Part shown: in pieces, positions 1 to 9,274 of the stretch
Numbering within the stretch: the stretch's first letter is position 1
Layout: each line of letters begins with the position of its first letter
NCBI GenBank assembly: GCA_045627385.1
Contig: JAZQNO010000021.1
Coordinates: forward strand, 1-64,000
Direction: 5' to 3'
Source: UBA1757 sp045627385
GTDB taxonomy: Bacteria; Bacteroidota; Bacteroidia; Bacteroidales; UBA1402
Length of the DNA stretch: 64,000 nucleotides
Translations under genes and position numbers: made by a program
The notes under the pieces: model-generated
What the model saw: the letters and a program-made list of their open reading frames with translations, nothing else
Told to the model about the DNA's origin: nothing
Databases searched by the model: none

Positions 1-140
1 ACACAGCAGATTACAAAGGATGGTCGGCACTCAAATCCTGTCATACGGAGTTTTCGCATTTACGCCGGTGCGGCTTCTTTTTTTGTCTTGACTGAACTTG
101 TGTGGCTGGAAAGTGTTTCGAATCGGACCGGCAGGCGAGG
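1..140. other. left-edge stretch without a recognisable gene
   Basis: I see no supportable coding sequence here. A short GC hairpin (arms at 64-67 and 71-74) followed by a T-rich run to about 85 could be the terminator of a plus-strand gene lying off the left edge, but the stem is only four base pairs, so this is weak. Confidence 0.3.
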
Positions 141-182
141 GACGAAATAAAAATCCCCGGCAATCAGAGATTGTCGGGGATT
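141..182 (-). terminator. rho-independent terminator of the thrS-infC-rpmI-rplT operon
   Basis: A 14-bp stem (152-165 with 169-182, one G-U pair) closes a three-base loop. Read on the minus strand it is followed by a T-rich tail at 141-151. It lies 22 bases past the rplT stop codon. Confidence 0.85.
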
Positions 183-203
183 ACCTTATAAATAAGGTGT
201 TCG

Positions 204-554
204 TTAAGCGTTCTTGGCTTTTTCAACGATGGCCTTGAAAGCCTGGGGCTCGTTCATGGCGAGGTCGGCGAGGACCTTGCGGTTGATTTCGATGCCGGCT
301 TTGTGCAGGGCTCCCATCAGGCGGCTGTAGGTGAAACCTTCTTCACGGGCAGCGGCGTTGATACGCTGGATCCACAGAGCGCGGAATTCGCGTTTCTTGT
401 TCTTACGATCGCGATAAGCATAGGTCAAACCTTTTTCCCAAGTATTCTTGGCAACGGTCCAAACATTCTTTCTCGAACCGAAATAACCTCTGGTCAAGGA
501 AAGGATTTTCTTTCTTTTTGCTCTCGAAGCAACGTGATTAACTGATCTAGGCAT
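204..554 (-). CDS. rplT: 50S ribosomal protein L20
   Basis: The protein is 116 residues, the usual length for bacterial L20, which binds 23S rRNA early in assembly of the large subunit. The basic N-terminus (MPRSVNHVASRAKRKKIL) and the central basic stretch containing YAYRDRK and LWIQRINAA are the family hallmarks. It is the last gene of the minus-strand order thrS, infC, rpmI, rplT, a cluster conserved across bacteria, and a strong terminator follows it. In other bacteria L20 represses this operon by binding the leader mRNA; I did not identify such a leader structure here. Identification is secure. Confidence 0.98.
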   Translation of the reverse strand: MPRSVNHVASRAKRKKILSLTRGYFGSRKNVWTVAKNTWEKGLTYAYRDRKNKKREFRALWIQRINAAAREEGFTYSRLMGALHKAGIEINRKVLADLAMNEPQAFKAIVEKAKNA

Positions 555-645
555 TGTTTTGTTGTTTTTTGAACGTCAGCGTCAATAAATGAGCTTTTTA
601 GCTGAGCATTCGGTTAATAAAGTAAAACTTCTTTCGGAAAAAGGC

Positions 646-843
646 TTATTTCATAGCCAGCAGACTGCGAACTGCATTGACATTCGTCTTGTCGACCATT
701 GCGGTGTGGTCAAGATTCAGTTTCTGCTTCTTCGTCTTCTTGGTCAGAATGTGACTGTGAAAAGCATGTTTTCTTTTGATTTTACCTGTTCCGGTAAGGG
801 CGAACCTCTTTTTCGAACCGGAGTTAGTTTTCATCTTGGGCAT
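646..843 (-). CDS. rpmI: 50S ribosomal protein L35
   Basis: The protein is 65 residues, lysine- and arginine-rich, and begins MPKMKTNSGSKKRFALTGTG, the standard L35 start. L35 is a small structural protein of the large ribosomal subunit. It sits between infC (54 bases upstream) and rplT (91 bases downstream) in the conserved order. The AMVDKTNVNAVRSLLAMK tail matches the usual C-terminal helix region. Nothing looks unusual. Confidence 0.98.
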   Translation of the reverse strand: MPKMKTNSGSKKRFALTGTGKIKRKHAFHSHILTKKTKKQKLNLDHTAMVDKTNVNAVRSLLAMK

Positions 844-897
844 GAGTTGTACTTTTAATTGGTTGATAAAATATCTGATAGCCGTTCACACGGTAAA

Positions 898-1488
898 TCA
901 TTCGTTTGTCTTGTCGGGCGCAGGCTTGCTGTCTGCAGGTTTCTGAGCTTTTGGCTGTCCGCCTTTCTTCGAGAGGGGTGCAATCATGAGAATCATCCGC
1001 TTGCCTTCCAACACCGGCATGCTCTCCACTTTTCCGTAGGCTTCCAAATCGTTGGCGAAACGGAGCAGCAGAACTTCGCCTTGCTCTTTGAAAAGGATGG
1101 AACGGCCGCGGAAGAACACGTATGCCTTCACTTTCGAACCCTCTTTCAAGAACTCCTGCGCATGTTTCAGCTTGAAGTTGTAGTCGTGGTCGTCGGTCTG
1201 CGGTCCGAAACGTATCTCCTTGACAACCATCTTGGCGGCATTGGCTTTCTGGTCTTTCAGACGCTTGTGCTGCTGATAAAGGAACTTTTGGTAATCAATC
1301 ACCCTGCAGACCGGGGGGACTGCGTTGGGGGAAATCTCCACTAAGTCAAGACCCTGCTCGTCGGCTATTTCCAAAGCCTTCGCTATCGGATATACGCCCA
1401 TTTCGACATTGTCGCCGACCAGACGAACCTCTTTTTCACGAATTTTGTGGTTGATCCGATATTGGAACTTCAAATCGTCATTCTTCAT
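898..1488 (-). CDS. infC: translation initiation factor IF-3
   Basis: The 196-residue protein has the two-domain IF-3 fold. The N-terminal part contains YRINHKIREKEVRLVGDN, and the C-terminal 30S-binding part contains VKEIRFGPQTDDHDYNFKLKHA. IF-3 keeps 30S subunits free and checks start-codon pairing. In many bacteria infC begins with a rare ATT or similar codon used in self-regulation; here the reading frame opens with a normal ATG at 1488. The last ~25 residues form a Lys/Pro/Ala-rich tail (KPADSKPAPDK), a type of low-complexity extension found in some Bacteroidota IF-3. It is 40 bases downstream of thrS in the same operon. Confidence 0.97.
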   Translation of the reverse strand: MKNDDLKFQYRINHKIREKEVRLVGDNVEMGVYPIAKALEIADEQGLDLVEISPNAVPPVCRVIDYQKFLYQQHKRLKDQKANAAKMVVKEIRFGPQTDDHDYNFKLKHAQEFLKEGSKVKAYVFFRGRSILFKEQGEVLLLRFANDLEAYGKVESMPVLEGKRMILMIAPLSKKGGQPKAQKPADSKPAPDKTNE

Positions 1489-1528
1489 CCAGAGAGTAGT
1501 GAGATGTGGATAATTACCTTTTATTCAA

Positions 1529-3469
1529 TTATATAACGTTCATTTGAGCTTCTACTTCCGCAGAAATTTCGGCCGCAAAGGTAGTTAAATTTTTTGAACC
1601 CAAATCAATTCCGCCCTGTTTTCTTACAGAAACTTCATTGTTGGCCATTTCTTTTTCACCGACGATGAGCAGATAGGGGATACGCTTCAGTTCGTTGTCG
1701 CGTATCTTTCTGCCAATCTTTTCGTTGCGGTCGTCGACAACGGTGCGGATGTCCTGGCTGTTGAGCTGGCGGGCAATGTCGTAGGCATAGCCGTTGAACT
1801 TTTCGCTGATGGGCATGACCACCACCTGGTCGGGAGTGAGCCAGAGCGGGAACTTGCCGCCGGTGTGCTCGATGAGGACGGCGATGAAGCGTTCCATCGA
1901 TCCGAATGGAGCACGGTGGATCATGACGGGACGGTGCTTCTGGTTGTCGCTGCCGATGTATTCGAGGTCGAAACGCTCGGGCAGGTTGTAGTCGACCTGG
2001 ATGGTGCCCAGCTGCCAGCGGCGTCCGATGGCGTCCTTGACCATGAAGTCGAGCTTGGGACCGTAGAAGGCTGCTTCGCCGTATTCGACGCGGGCCGGCA
2101 GGCCTTTTTCCTTGCAGGCGTCAATGATGTTCTGTTCGGCGCGTGCCCACAGTTCGTCGCTTCCCACATATTTCTTGTGGTCGTTGGGGTCGCGCAGAGA
2201 AATCTGAGCTTCGAAATTCTCGAAATTGAGCGCTTTGAAGATGATTTCGATGATTTCCATCACACGAAGGAACTCATCCTTGACCTGGTCGGGACGGCAG
2301 AAGATATGGGCGTCGTCCTGCGTGAAACTGCGCACGCGGGTCAGACCGTGGAGTTCGCCGCTCTGTTCGTAGCGGTAAACGGTTCCGAATTCGGCCAGAC
2401 GCAGCGGCAGATCCTTGTAGGAACGGGGCAACCATTTGTAAATCATGCAGTGGTGGGGGCAGTTCATCGGCTTCAGCAGATAGACTTCGCCTTCTTCCGG
2501 AGTGGTGATGGGCTGGAAACTGTCCTTTCCGTAGTGGTCCCAATGTCCGGATGTGACGTACAGTTGTTTGTTGCCGATATGGGGCGTCATGACCTGCTGG
2601 TAGCCGTAGTGCTTCTGAATGCGTTTCAGGAAATCTTCCAGACGCAGACGGAGAGCCGTTCCCTTAGGCAGCCACATGGGCAGACCCTTGCCGACCATGT
2701 CGCTGAACATGAAGAGCTCCATTTCCTTGCCGATCTTGCGGTGGTCGCGCTTTTTGGCTTCTTCAAGCAAGGCCAGATATTCGTCCAGCTGTCCCTGTTT
2801 GGGAAAGGAGATGCCGTAGATGCGGGTCATCTGCTTGCGGGTTTCGTCGCCGCGCCAGTAGGCGCCGGCAATGCTGGTGAGCTTGATGGCCTTGATGGGA
2901 GTGGTGTCGATGAGGTGCGGGCCACGGCAGAGATCCGTGAAATCGCCCTGGGTGTAGGTGGTGATGGTGCCGTCTTCCAGATCGTTGATGAGCTCGATCT
3001 TGTAGGTTTCGCCGCGTTCGGCGAAATACTTGAGGGCATCGGCTTTGGTGATGTCGAGGCGCTCCATTTTGGACTTCTTCTGAAGCAGTTCCTTCATCTT
3101 CTTTTCGATGGCTTCAAGGTCGGTCTCTTTCAGAACCGTTTCGCCCAGGTCGATGTCGTAGTAGAATCCGTTTTCGATGGCCGGACCGATACCGAACTGA
3201 ATGTTGGGGAAAAGGGCCTGCAGGGCTTCAGCCATGAGGTGGGAAGTGGTGTGCCAGAAAGCATGCTTGCCTTCCGCGTCGTCCCATTTGAGCAGCTGAA
3301 GCTGACAGTCGTTCTGAATGGGTAACGACAGGTCACAGGTTTCACCGTTGATGCTGGCGGCCAGACAATCGTGGGCCAGACGGGGACTGATGCTTTCGGC
3401 TATCTGATAGGCATTGGTGCCGTTTTCGTAGGAACGGACCGATCCGTCAGGAAAAGTAACGTTGATCAT
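1529..3469 (-). CDS. thrS: threonyl-tRNA synthetase
   Basis: The 646-residue enzyme charges tRNA-Thr with threonine in the cytoplasm. Domains in order: an N-terminal TGS domain (about 1-60), the editing domain carrying the zinc-type HTTSHLMAEAL motif (about 73-83) that removes mischarged serine, the class II catalytic core with MNCPHHCMIYK and the motif 2 region around FGTVYRYEQSGELHGLTRVR, and a C-terminal anticodon-binding domain starting near LWLTPDQVVVMPI. Length is normal. It opens the thrS-infC-rpmI-rplT operon; a Bacteroides-type -7 box is found just upstream. Confidence 0.98.
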   Translation of the reverse strand: MINVTFPDGSVRSYENGTNAYQIAESISPRLAHDCLAASINGETCDLSLPIQNDCQLQLLKWDDAEGKHAFWHTTSHLMAEALQALFPNIQFGIGPAIENGFYYDIDLGETVLKETDLEAIEKKMKELLQKKSKMERLDITKADALKYFAERGETYKIELINDLEDGTITTYTQGDFTDLCRGPHLIDTTPIKAIKLTSIAGAYWRGDETRKQMTRIYGISFPKQGQLDEYLALLEEAKKRDHRKIGKEMELFMFSDMVGKGLPMWLPKGTALRLRLEDFLKRIQKHYGYQQVMTPHIGNKQLYVTSGHWDHYGKDSFQPITTPEEGEVYLLKPMNCPHHCMIYKWLPRSYKDLPLRLAEFGTVYRYEQSGELHGLTRVRSFTQDDAHIFCRPDQVKDEFLRVMEIIEIIFKALNFENFEAQISLRDPNDHKKYVGSDELWARAEQNIIDACKEKGLPARVEYGEAAFYGPKLDFMVKDAIGRRWQLGTIQVDYNLPERFDLEYIGSDNQKHRPVMIHRAPFGSMERFIAVLIEHTGGKFPLWLTPDQVVVMPISEKFNGYAYDIARQLNSQDIRTVVDDRNEKIGRKIRDNELKRIPYLLIVGEKEMANNEVSVRKQGGIDLGSKNLTTFAAEISAEVEAQMNVI

Positions 3470-3490
3470 ATCTGTTTGTTTTTAAGCGCG

Positions 3491-3498
3491 CAAAGGTA
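3491..3498 (-). promoter_or_regulatory. -7 box of the thrS operon promoter
   Basis: On the minus strand the sequence reads TACCTTTG, matching TAnnTTTG, 22 bases before the thrS ATG. I found no good TTTG about 20 bases further upstream, so only the -7 element is supported. Confidence 0.55.
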
Positions 3499-3536
3499 AA
3501 CAATTTTTCGAAATAGTACCTCGTTTATATAAATAA

Positions 3537-6500
3537 TCAGTGCAAAGCCTCCGTGCCGAGCATTTCCGAAAGGCACTGATAGGCGGTTTGGGTGCTGTCT
3601 ATGTCGCTCAGAATCATGGAACGCCGGCCTTGCGCCTCCCGTAGTCGGCAGCGGCGGTAATGCTCGGTCACATAGTGGAGAATGCCGCCGAAGGTGGGGG
3701 AATTGTAGAAAGGCGACTTGGAATCGGATACGAAATGGCAAATCATCTGATTGTTTTTCAGACTGATTCTTTCGATACCCAATTTCTTGGCCAACAATCT
3801 GATACGTATGAATCGGATGAGGTCTTCGCCTTCTTTCGGAAGGGGACCGAAGCGGTCTGTCATCCGTTTCTGGAAATCGTCGACCGCCTTTTCGTTTTCC
3901 AACTGGTCCATTTCGCGGTAAAGGGCCATACGCTCTGACGAGCCGGGAACATAAGTCTCGTCGAAGAAGAGTGAAAGGTCGGATTCGAGTTGGCAGTCAG
4001 AGACATATTCGGTAGTTGAGGAATCCTTGTCCTCTGCTTCCCGAGCATACAGGTCGGCGAATTCCTCTTCCTTGAGTTCGTGGAGCGCCTCTTTGAGAAT
4101 GCGCTGATAGGTTTCGAATCCGAGGTCGGCGATGAATCCGCTCTGTTCGGCGCCCAGCATGTTGCCGGCGCCGCGGATGTCGAGGTCCTGCATGGCGATG
4201 TTCAGGCCGCTGCCCAGTTCGGAAAAGCTCTCGATGGCCTGCAGACGGCGCTTGGCGTCGGGATTCAGGAACTCGGTGGGCGGGGAAATCAGATAGCAGA
4301 AAGCTTTGCGGTTGGTCCGTCCGACGCGGCCTCTCAACTGGTGCAGGTCGCTCAGGCCGAACTTGTGCGCCGCATTGACGAAAATGGTGTTGACATTGGG
4401 AATGTCCACACCGCTTTCAATGATGGTCGTACAGATGAGGACATCGTATTCGTAGTTGATGAAATCGATGATGATCTGCTCAAGCTGAGCGCCGTCCATC
4501 TGACCATGGGCGATGACGGTGCGCGCTTGGGGCACACATTTGTGGATCAGGCTTTCGATTTCGGCCAGGTCGCCGATGCGGTTGCTGACGAAGAAGACCT
4601 GGCCGTTGCGTTCCAATTCGTATTCGATGCCTTCGCGTATGATGTCCTTGTCGAAGGGACAGATTTCCGTGCGGATGGGGTAGCGGTTGGCGGGCGGCGT
4701 GGACAGGACTGACAGGTCGCGGGCGCCCATCAGTGAAAACTGCAGGGTGCGCGGTATCGGGGTGGCCGTGAGGGTGAGCGTGTCGATATGGGTTTTCATC
4801 TGGCGCAGTTTCTCTTTTACGGCCACGCCGAACTTTTGTTCCTCGTCGATGATGAGCAATCCCAAATCGTTGAATTTCACATCTTTGCCGATGAGCTTGT
4901 GCGTGCCGACAAGAATGTCGGGCTTGCCCTGAGGCAGGCTGGTGAGAATCTGCCTGATGTCGGCATTGCTCCGGGTGCGGCTGATGTAGTCGACTGTGCA
5001 GGGAAGATCCTTCAGGCGGTCTTTGAAGGTCTGATAATGCTGAAGAGCCAGCACGGTGGTCGGCACCAGCACGGCCACCTGCTTGCCGTCGGCGACAGCC
5101 TTGAAGGCAGCCCGTACGGCCAGTTCGGTCTTGCCGAATCCCACATCGCCGCATACCAGTCGGTCCATGGGCTTCGCTTGCTCCATGTCGCGCTTGATGT
5201 CGGCCGTGGCTTTCGCCTGGTCGGGCGTGTCCTCATATATGAAAGAAGCTTCTAGAGCTTCTTGTAGATAAGTGTCTGTACTATAGGCAAATCCCTGTTC
5301 TTTTAGCCGGCTTGCATAGAGCTTGATGAGGTCTCGGGCAATGTCCTTTATCTTCTTTTTGCTGCGCTCTTTGATGTGCTCCCATGCACCGCTGCTGAGT
5401 TTGTGGATGACGGGCTCTTCACCTTCCTTTCCGCGGTATTTGGCCACACGGTGCAGGTTGTGGATGCTGACGAGAATGACGTCGTTGTCCTTGTACATGA
5501 TTTTCATCACTTCCTGCTCTTTGCCATTCTGCACGGTTTTGAACAGACCGCCGAAACGGCCTATGCCGTGGTCGAGATGAACCACGTAGTCGCCGTATTG
5601 GAACTGCATCAGCTCTTTGAGCGTCAGCGCCATTTTGCCACTTCTGGCCTTGTCGGAGCGCAGACTGTATTTGTGGAAACGGTCAAATAGCTGGTGGTCG
5701 GTGTAGCAGAGCCATTTCAGGCCTTTGTCGACAAATCCCTCGTGGAGCGTGTTGTCGACTGCTTCGAAGGAGATGACACCCCGCTCGTGGAAGATTGAGC
5801 GGATGCGGTCGACCTGCTTGGGGTTGCTGCTCAGTATGAACAGTCGGTAGCCATCTGCCAGATAGTCACTGATGCGCTGGGCTGCCAGATCGAAATTCTT
5901 GCCGAAACTGTCTTGTGGTGAGCAGTTGAACGGGATGCTTGCCGATGAGGGAAAATGTGACTGGAAGCCGAATTCCAGACACTGGAAACGTCCGGTGATG
6001 TCTTTAAAAAAAGTGTCTCCGTCGATTAACTTGGCCGGACTGATACCGCTCGGGTGCGCGTCAGGGTCAGAAATGTCTGCGTCGGAGTCTTTCTGAAGCT
6101 GCAGTGTTTCCTTGCAGACCAGATTCATCCGCCGGAGCGTGTAATCGAAGTCGAAGAAGCCAATTATACAATCTTTTCGAAGGTATTCGCTTATAGCTAC
6201 ATACTGATTGTCAACTGTTTCGCCGTTTTCTGGAAAAATCTGGATTTCGTCCAGCATATCTTTCGAAAGCTGTGTCTCCACGTCGAAACTGCGGATGCTC
6301 TCCACCTCGTCGCCGAAGAAGTCGATGCGGTAGGGCAGCTCGTAACTCCAGGAAAACACGTCGACCAGGCTGCCACGGACAGCGAACTGACCGGGCTCGT
6401 AGACATAGTCCGTCAAGTGGAATCCGAGTTGGGTGAGGACATCGGAAATGAACTCCGTATCGACTTTTTCGCCGGTCTTCAGGCGGAGCGTCTGCTCTTC

Positions 6501-6938
6501 GAGCTTGGTTCTGGGGAGGACCTTTTCGATGAAGGATTCGGGGTAGGCCACAATGAACAGCCCTTTTCCTTCGGGACCGTCGTCCAGACGGCCGGCCAGA
6601 CTGCCGAGCACTTCGTTGCGCAGGATGCCGTTGCCCGAATCCTGACCTCCGTAGCGTATGGAATTGCGGAAAGAGGCGGGCAGCATCAGCACGCGGTCCT
6701 GGCCGTAAAGCTGCAGCAGGTCGTAGTACAGGTAGGCGGCCTGGTCGGCGTCGTCGTGCACGAGCAGCAGGTCGCGATGGGGGAAATGTTCGGACAGGGC
6801 GGCGAGGCTGAGCGCCGCCGAAGAACCGGCCAGATGTTCGAAATACAGAGGGGTCCCGGCCGAAGGGGATATTTGGGAGACAGCCGCTTTCAGCTGCGGG
6901 CGATTGACGTATGCTTGAAGGAGATCCTGCAGTTTCAC
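3537..6938 (-). CDS. mfd: transcription-repair coupling factor Mfd
   Basis: Mfd is an ATP-driven translocase that pushes stalled RNA polymerase off damaged DNA and recruits the UvrABC excision machinery. The protein shows the UvrB-like N-terminal module, the RNA-polymerase interaction domain (around the QYGDYVVHLDHGIGRFGG stretch), the helicase core with Walker A GDVGFGKTE near residue 595 and DEEQKFGV near 696, and the C-terminal TRCF domain. I chose the GTG start at 6938 (VKLQDLLQAYV). The frame stays open to an ATG at 6980, but a near-consensus -7 box (TAATTTCG on the minus strand, 6962-6969) lies between the two, so the ATG would precede the transcript. About 1133 residues, normal for the family. 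Confidence 0.95.
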   Translation of the reverse strand: MKLQDLLQAYVNRPQLKAAVSQISPSAGTPLYFEHLAGSSAALSLAALSEHFPHRDLLLVHDDADQAAYLYYDLLQLYGQDRVLMLPASFRNSIRYGGQDSGNGILRNEVLGSLAGRLDDGPEGKGLFIVAYPESFIEKVLPRTKLEEQTLRLKTGEKVDTEFISDVLTQLGFHLTDYVYEPGQFAVRGSLVDVFSWSYELPYRIDFFGDEVESIRSFDVETQLSKDMLDEIQIFPENGETVDNQYVAISEYLRKDCIIGFFDFDYTLRRMNLVCKETLQLQKDSDADISDPDAHPSGISPAKLIDGDTFFKDITGRFQCLEFGFQSHFPSSASIPFNCSPQDSFGKNFDLAAQRISDYLADGYRLFILSSNPKQVDRIRSIFHERGVISFEAVDNTLHEGFVDKGLKWLCYTDHQLFDRFHKYSLRSDKARSGKMALTLKELMQFQYGDYVVHLDHGIGRFGGLFKTVQNGKEQEVMKIMYKDNDVILVSIHNLHRVAKYRGKEGEEPVIHKLSSGAWEHIKERSKKKIKDIARDLIKLYASRLKEQGFAYSTDTYLQEALEASFIYEDTPDQAKATADIKRDMEQAKPMDRLVCGDVGFGKTELAVRAAFKAVADGKQVAVLVPTTVLALQHYQTFKDRLKDLPCTVDYISRTRSNADIRQILTSLPQGKPDILVGTHKLIGKDVKFNDLGLLIIDEEQKFGVAVKEKLRQMKTHIDTLTLTATPIPRTLQFSLMGARDLSVLSTPPANRYPIRTEICPFDKDIIREGIEYELERNGQVFFVSNRIGDLAEIESLIHKCVPQARTVIAHGQMDGAQLEQIIIDFINYEYDVLICTTIIESGVDIPNVNTIFVNAAHKFGLSDLHQLRGRVGRTNRKAFCYLISPPTEFLNPDAKRRLQAIESFSELGSGLNIAMQDLDIRGAGNMLGAEQSGFIADLGFETYQRILKEALHELKEEEFADLYAREAEDKDSSTTEYVSDCQLESDLSLFFDETYVPGSSERMALYREMDQLENEKAVDDFQKRMTDRFGPLPKEGEDLIRFIRIRLLAKKLGIERISLKNNQMICHFVSDSKSPFYNSPTFGGILHYVTEHYRRCRLREAQGRRSMILSDIDSTQTAYQCLSEMLGTEALH

Positions 6939-6991
6939 GTATTCATTTTCTTTAAATTGTGCGAAATTATAAAAAATCATCGAGGCGAAGC

Positions 6992-7021
6992 CTTGCGGAT
7001 GAAAAAAAAGCCGTAATTTTG
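6992..7021 (+). promoter_or_regulatory. promoter of the mannosyltransferase-dihydroorotase operon
   Basis: CTTG at 6992-6995 and TAATTTTG at 7014-7021 match the Bacteroides -33/-7 pattern with an 18-base spacer, one short of the usual 19-20. The ATG of the glycosyltransferase follows at 7041. Confidence 0.6.
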
Positions 7022-7040
7022 GAGCAAAAGATTTCCCGAC

Positions 7041-7787
7041 ATGAATTCAGATTCGATTGTCATCATTCCGACCTATAACGAAAAGGAAAATATCGAGGCC
7101 ATCATACGGGCCGTATTCGCCCTGCCGAAAGCCTTCCACGTGCTCATCATCGACGACGGTTCGCCCGACGGCACCGCCGATATCGTGAAGAATCTCCAGA
7201 AAGAGTTCGCCGAAAGCCTGTTCATGGTCGAACGCAGCGGCAAATTGGGTCTGGGCACCGCCTACATCTGCGGTTTCAAATGGGCCATCGAGCGCCGTTA
7301 CGACTATGTCTTCGAAATGGATGCCGACTTTTCGCACAATCCCAAGGATTTGCTCCGTCTTTACAAGGCCTGTGCCGAAGAGGGCGGAGATGCCGCTGTC
7401 GGTTCCCGCTACATCAACCATCTGGTCAATGTGGTCAACTGGCCGATCGGCCGTGTGCTGATGTCCTACTACGCATCCGCCTACGTCCGCATTGTCACCG
7501 GTCTCAAGATATTCGACACGACGGCCGGTTTCATGTGCTACCGGCGCGAAGTGCTGGAAACCATCGAACTGGACAAGATCCGTTTCAAAGGCTATGCTTT
7601 CCAGATAGAGATGAAATTCACCTCCGTCCAGTGTGGCTTCGATGTCAGGGAAGTGCCTATCGTGTTCACCAACAGGGAGTTGGGGACATCCAAGATGAGC
7701 GGCGGCATTTTCAGCGAAGCCTTCATCGGTGTCATCAGACTGAAATGGAGCAGTTTCTGGCGTAAATATCCACAGAAAGCCAAATGA
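7041..7787 (+). CDS. polyprenol-phosphate mannosyltransferase-like glycosyltransferase (GT2 family)
   Basis: The 248-residue protein is a GT-A fold, family 2 glycosyltransferase of the dolichol-phosphate mannose synthase (Dpm1) type. It opens with VIIPTYNEKENIEAII, then IDDGSPDGTADI, and the metal-binding DxD motif lies in EMDADFSHNP. Members move a sugar, usually mannose from GDP-mannose, onto a polyprenyl phosphate at the inner face of the membrane. There is no obvious C-terminal membrane domain, as in the soluble type of Dpm1. The stop codon overlaps the start of the dihydroorotase gene (ATGA), so the two are probably translationally coupled. The sugar specificity is inferred from the family. 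Confidence 0.85.
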   Translation: MNSDSIVIIPTYNEKENIEAIIRAVFALPKAFHVLIIDDGSPDGTADIVKNLQKEFAESLFMVERSGKLGLGTAYICGFKWAIERRYDYVFEMDADFSHNPKDLLRLYKACAEEGGDAAVGSRYINHLVNVVNWPIGRVLMSYYASAYVRIVTGLKIFDTTAGFMCYRREVLETIELDKIRFKGYAFQIEMKFTSVQCGFDVREVPIVFTNRELGTSKMSGGIFSEAFIGVIRLKWSSFWRKYPQKAK

Positions 7788-9169
7788 AATATCTGATCCG
7801 CCACGCCTTCATCGCCGACGAGGAAAAGTCGTATAAGGGAGAAATTTTTGTTGACGGAAATCGCATCTCGAAAATATTCAAAGCCGGAGAAGTACCTCCG
7901 GCTTTGCTTGTCGATGAGTGTGAAGTGATTGACGCTGAGGGATGTGTGTTGCTTCCCGGAGTGATAGACACCCATGTCCACTTCAGAGATTCCGGTCAGA
8001 ATCTGTCTGGCCCCATGGCCCAGGAGTCGTTGGCAGCCGTGGCTGGCGGTGTGACTTCCTTTCTGGACATGCCGAACACGCAGCCTCCCACGCTCGATCT
8101 GCCTTCATGGCAGGCCAAGATGAAGACTGCTTCCGAGGTATCCTTGGCCAATTACGGTTTCTTCATCGGTGTCAGAGCCGGAGAAGACGGCAACTGGGAC
8201 AGTCTGGAACGGGCAGACTATGCCCGCATTCCCGGCATCAAGCTGTTCATGGGCTCCTCGACGGGCGGCATGCTGGTGGAAGAGGAGACAGACCTTCGTC
8301 GGGTATTCGCCTTGGCGGCGCGTCTGCAGGTGCCCTTGGCCGTCCATGCGGAGTCGGAGAGACGGCTGCGCGAACAGCGGGAACGTCTGGCCGGACAGGC
8401 GGAGGATCTGCCGGTGGCTCTCCATTCCCAAATCCGTGACGAGGCGGTCTGCACCGAGTCGTCGCGCCTGGCCGTCGATTTGGCCCGTCAATACGGCACA
8501 CGCCTGCATCTTCTGCACGTGTCCACGGCGGCCGAGTTGGAACTGTTGGAAAACAAACCGTTGGAAAATAAGAAGATAACGGCGGAAACCTGCCCGCACT
8601 ACCTGTATTTCTCGTCCGAAAGCTACGAGTCCGCAGCCGGGCGCACAGGTCTCCAGGCCGCTCTGAAATGCAATCCTGCGCTGAAGACTCCCCACGACAG
8701 GGATGCCCTGATGGCCGCTTTCAATACCTCTCTTATCGACACTTTGGCCACCGACCACGCTCCGCATCCGATGGAACGCAAACAGGGCGGGGCGCTGAAG
8801 GCCGCGTCGGGCATGCCCGGCGTGCAGTTTTCCCTGCTGCTGATGTTGGAGAAGGTCCGTACGGGAGAGACCAGCCTGGAGAATCTGGTGTCCAAGATGT
8901 CGTCCGTGCCCGCCCGCCTGTACGGAATGGAAGGTCGCGGCGCTGTCCGTGAAGGCAACTTCGCAGACTTGGTGCTGGTAAGACCTTGCGAGGCCTGGAC
9001 CTTGGAGCGCAAAGACGTGCTCAGTCCCTGCGGCTGGAGTCCGTACGAAGGCACGGATTTCCATCATCGCATCTGCTTGACGATGGTTAACGGAAAGCCT
9101 GTCTGGAAGAACGGAAAGCCCTTGTCGGAGACTCCGGCGGGAATGCCGCTTGAATTCAGATGGAAATAA
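7784..9169 (+). CDS. pyrC: dihydroorotase
   Basis: The 461-residue protein belongs to the class I dihydroorotases of the amidohydrolase superfamily and makes dihydroorotate from carbamoyl aspartate in pyrimidine synthesis. Metal-binding residues are visible: His64 and His66 in DTHVHFRD, the probable carboxylated lysine in GIKLFMGSSTGG, histidines in VHAESE and LLHVSTAAEL, and the catalytic aspartate in DHAPHPMERK. Its start overlaps the glycosyltransferase stop by four bases. Other pyrimidine genes in this window (carB, pyrK, pyrD) are at distant sites. Allantoinase is the main alternative within the family, but the context of other pyr genes favours dihydroorotase. Confidence 0.9.
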   Translation: MKYLIRHAFIADEEKSYKGEIFVDGNRISKIFKAGEVPPALLVDECEVIDAEGCVLLPGVIDTHVHFRDSGQNLSGPMAQESLAAVAGGVTSFLDMPNTQPPTLDLPSWQAKMKTASEVSLANYGFFIGVRAGEDGNWDSLERADYARIPGIKLFMGSSTGGMLVEEETDLRRVFALAARLQVPLAVHAESERRLREQRERLAGQAEDLPVALHSQIRDEAVCTESSRLAVDLARQYGTRLHLLHVSTAAELELLENKPLENKKITAETCPHYLYFSSESYESAAGRTGLQAALKCNPALKTPHDRDALMAAFNTSLIDTLATDHAPHPMERKQGGALKAASGMPGVQFSLLLMLEKVRTGETSLENLVSKMSSVPARLYGMEGRGAVREGNFADLVLVRPCEAWTLERKDVLSPCGWSPYEGTDFHHRICLTMVNGKPVWKNGKPLSETPAGMPLEFRWK

Positions 9170-9214
9170 TGAGAAAAATAGTGGAAACCCCTTTTCTATT
9201 AAAGGAATATGCAC

Positions 9215-9222
9215 TACCTTTG
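9215..9222 (+). promoter_or_regulatory. -7 box of the ppdK promoter
   Basis: TACCTTTG matches TAnnTTTG and is 53 bases before the ppdK ATG. A T-run at 9191-9195 sits at the right distance for a weak -33 element. Confidence 0.6.
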
Positions 9223-9274
9223 CGGCCCGAAAATCGGAGAATATTTATTCATTATATAATAACAAAAACCAAAG

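Noticed and set aside
1865..3325. A 486-codon plus-strand frame opposite thrS
   Set aside because: Shadow of thrS codon bias; no homology can be recognised.
6939..6980. ATG at 6980 as start of mfd
   Set aside because: A near-consensus -7 box lies between this ATG and the GTG at 6938, and the extra 14 residues do not fit the usual Mfd N-terminus.
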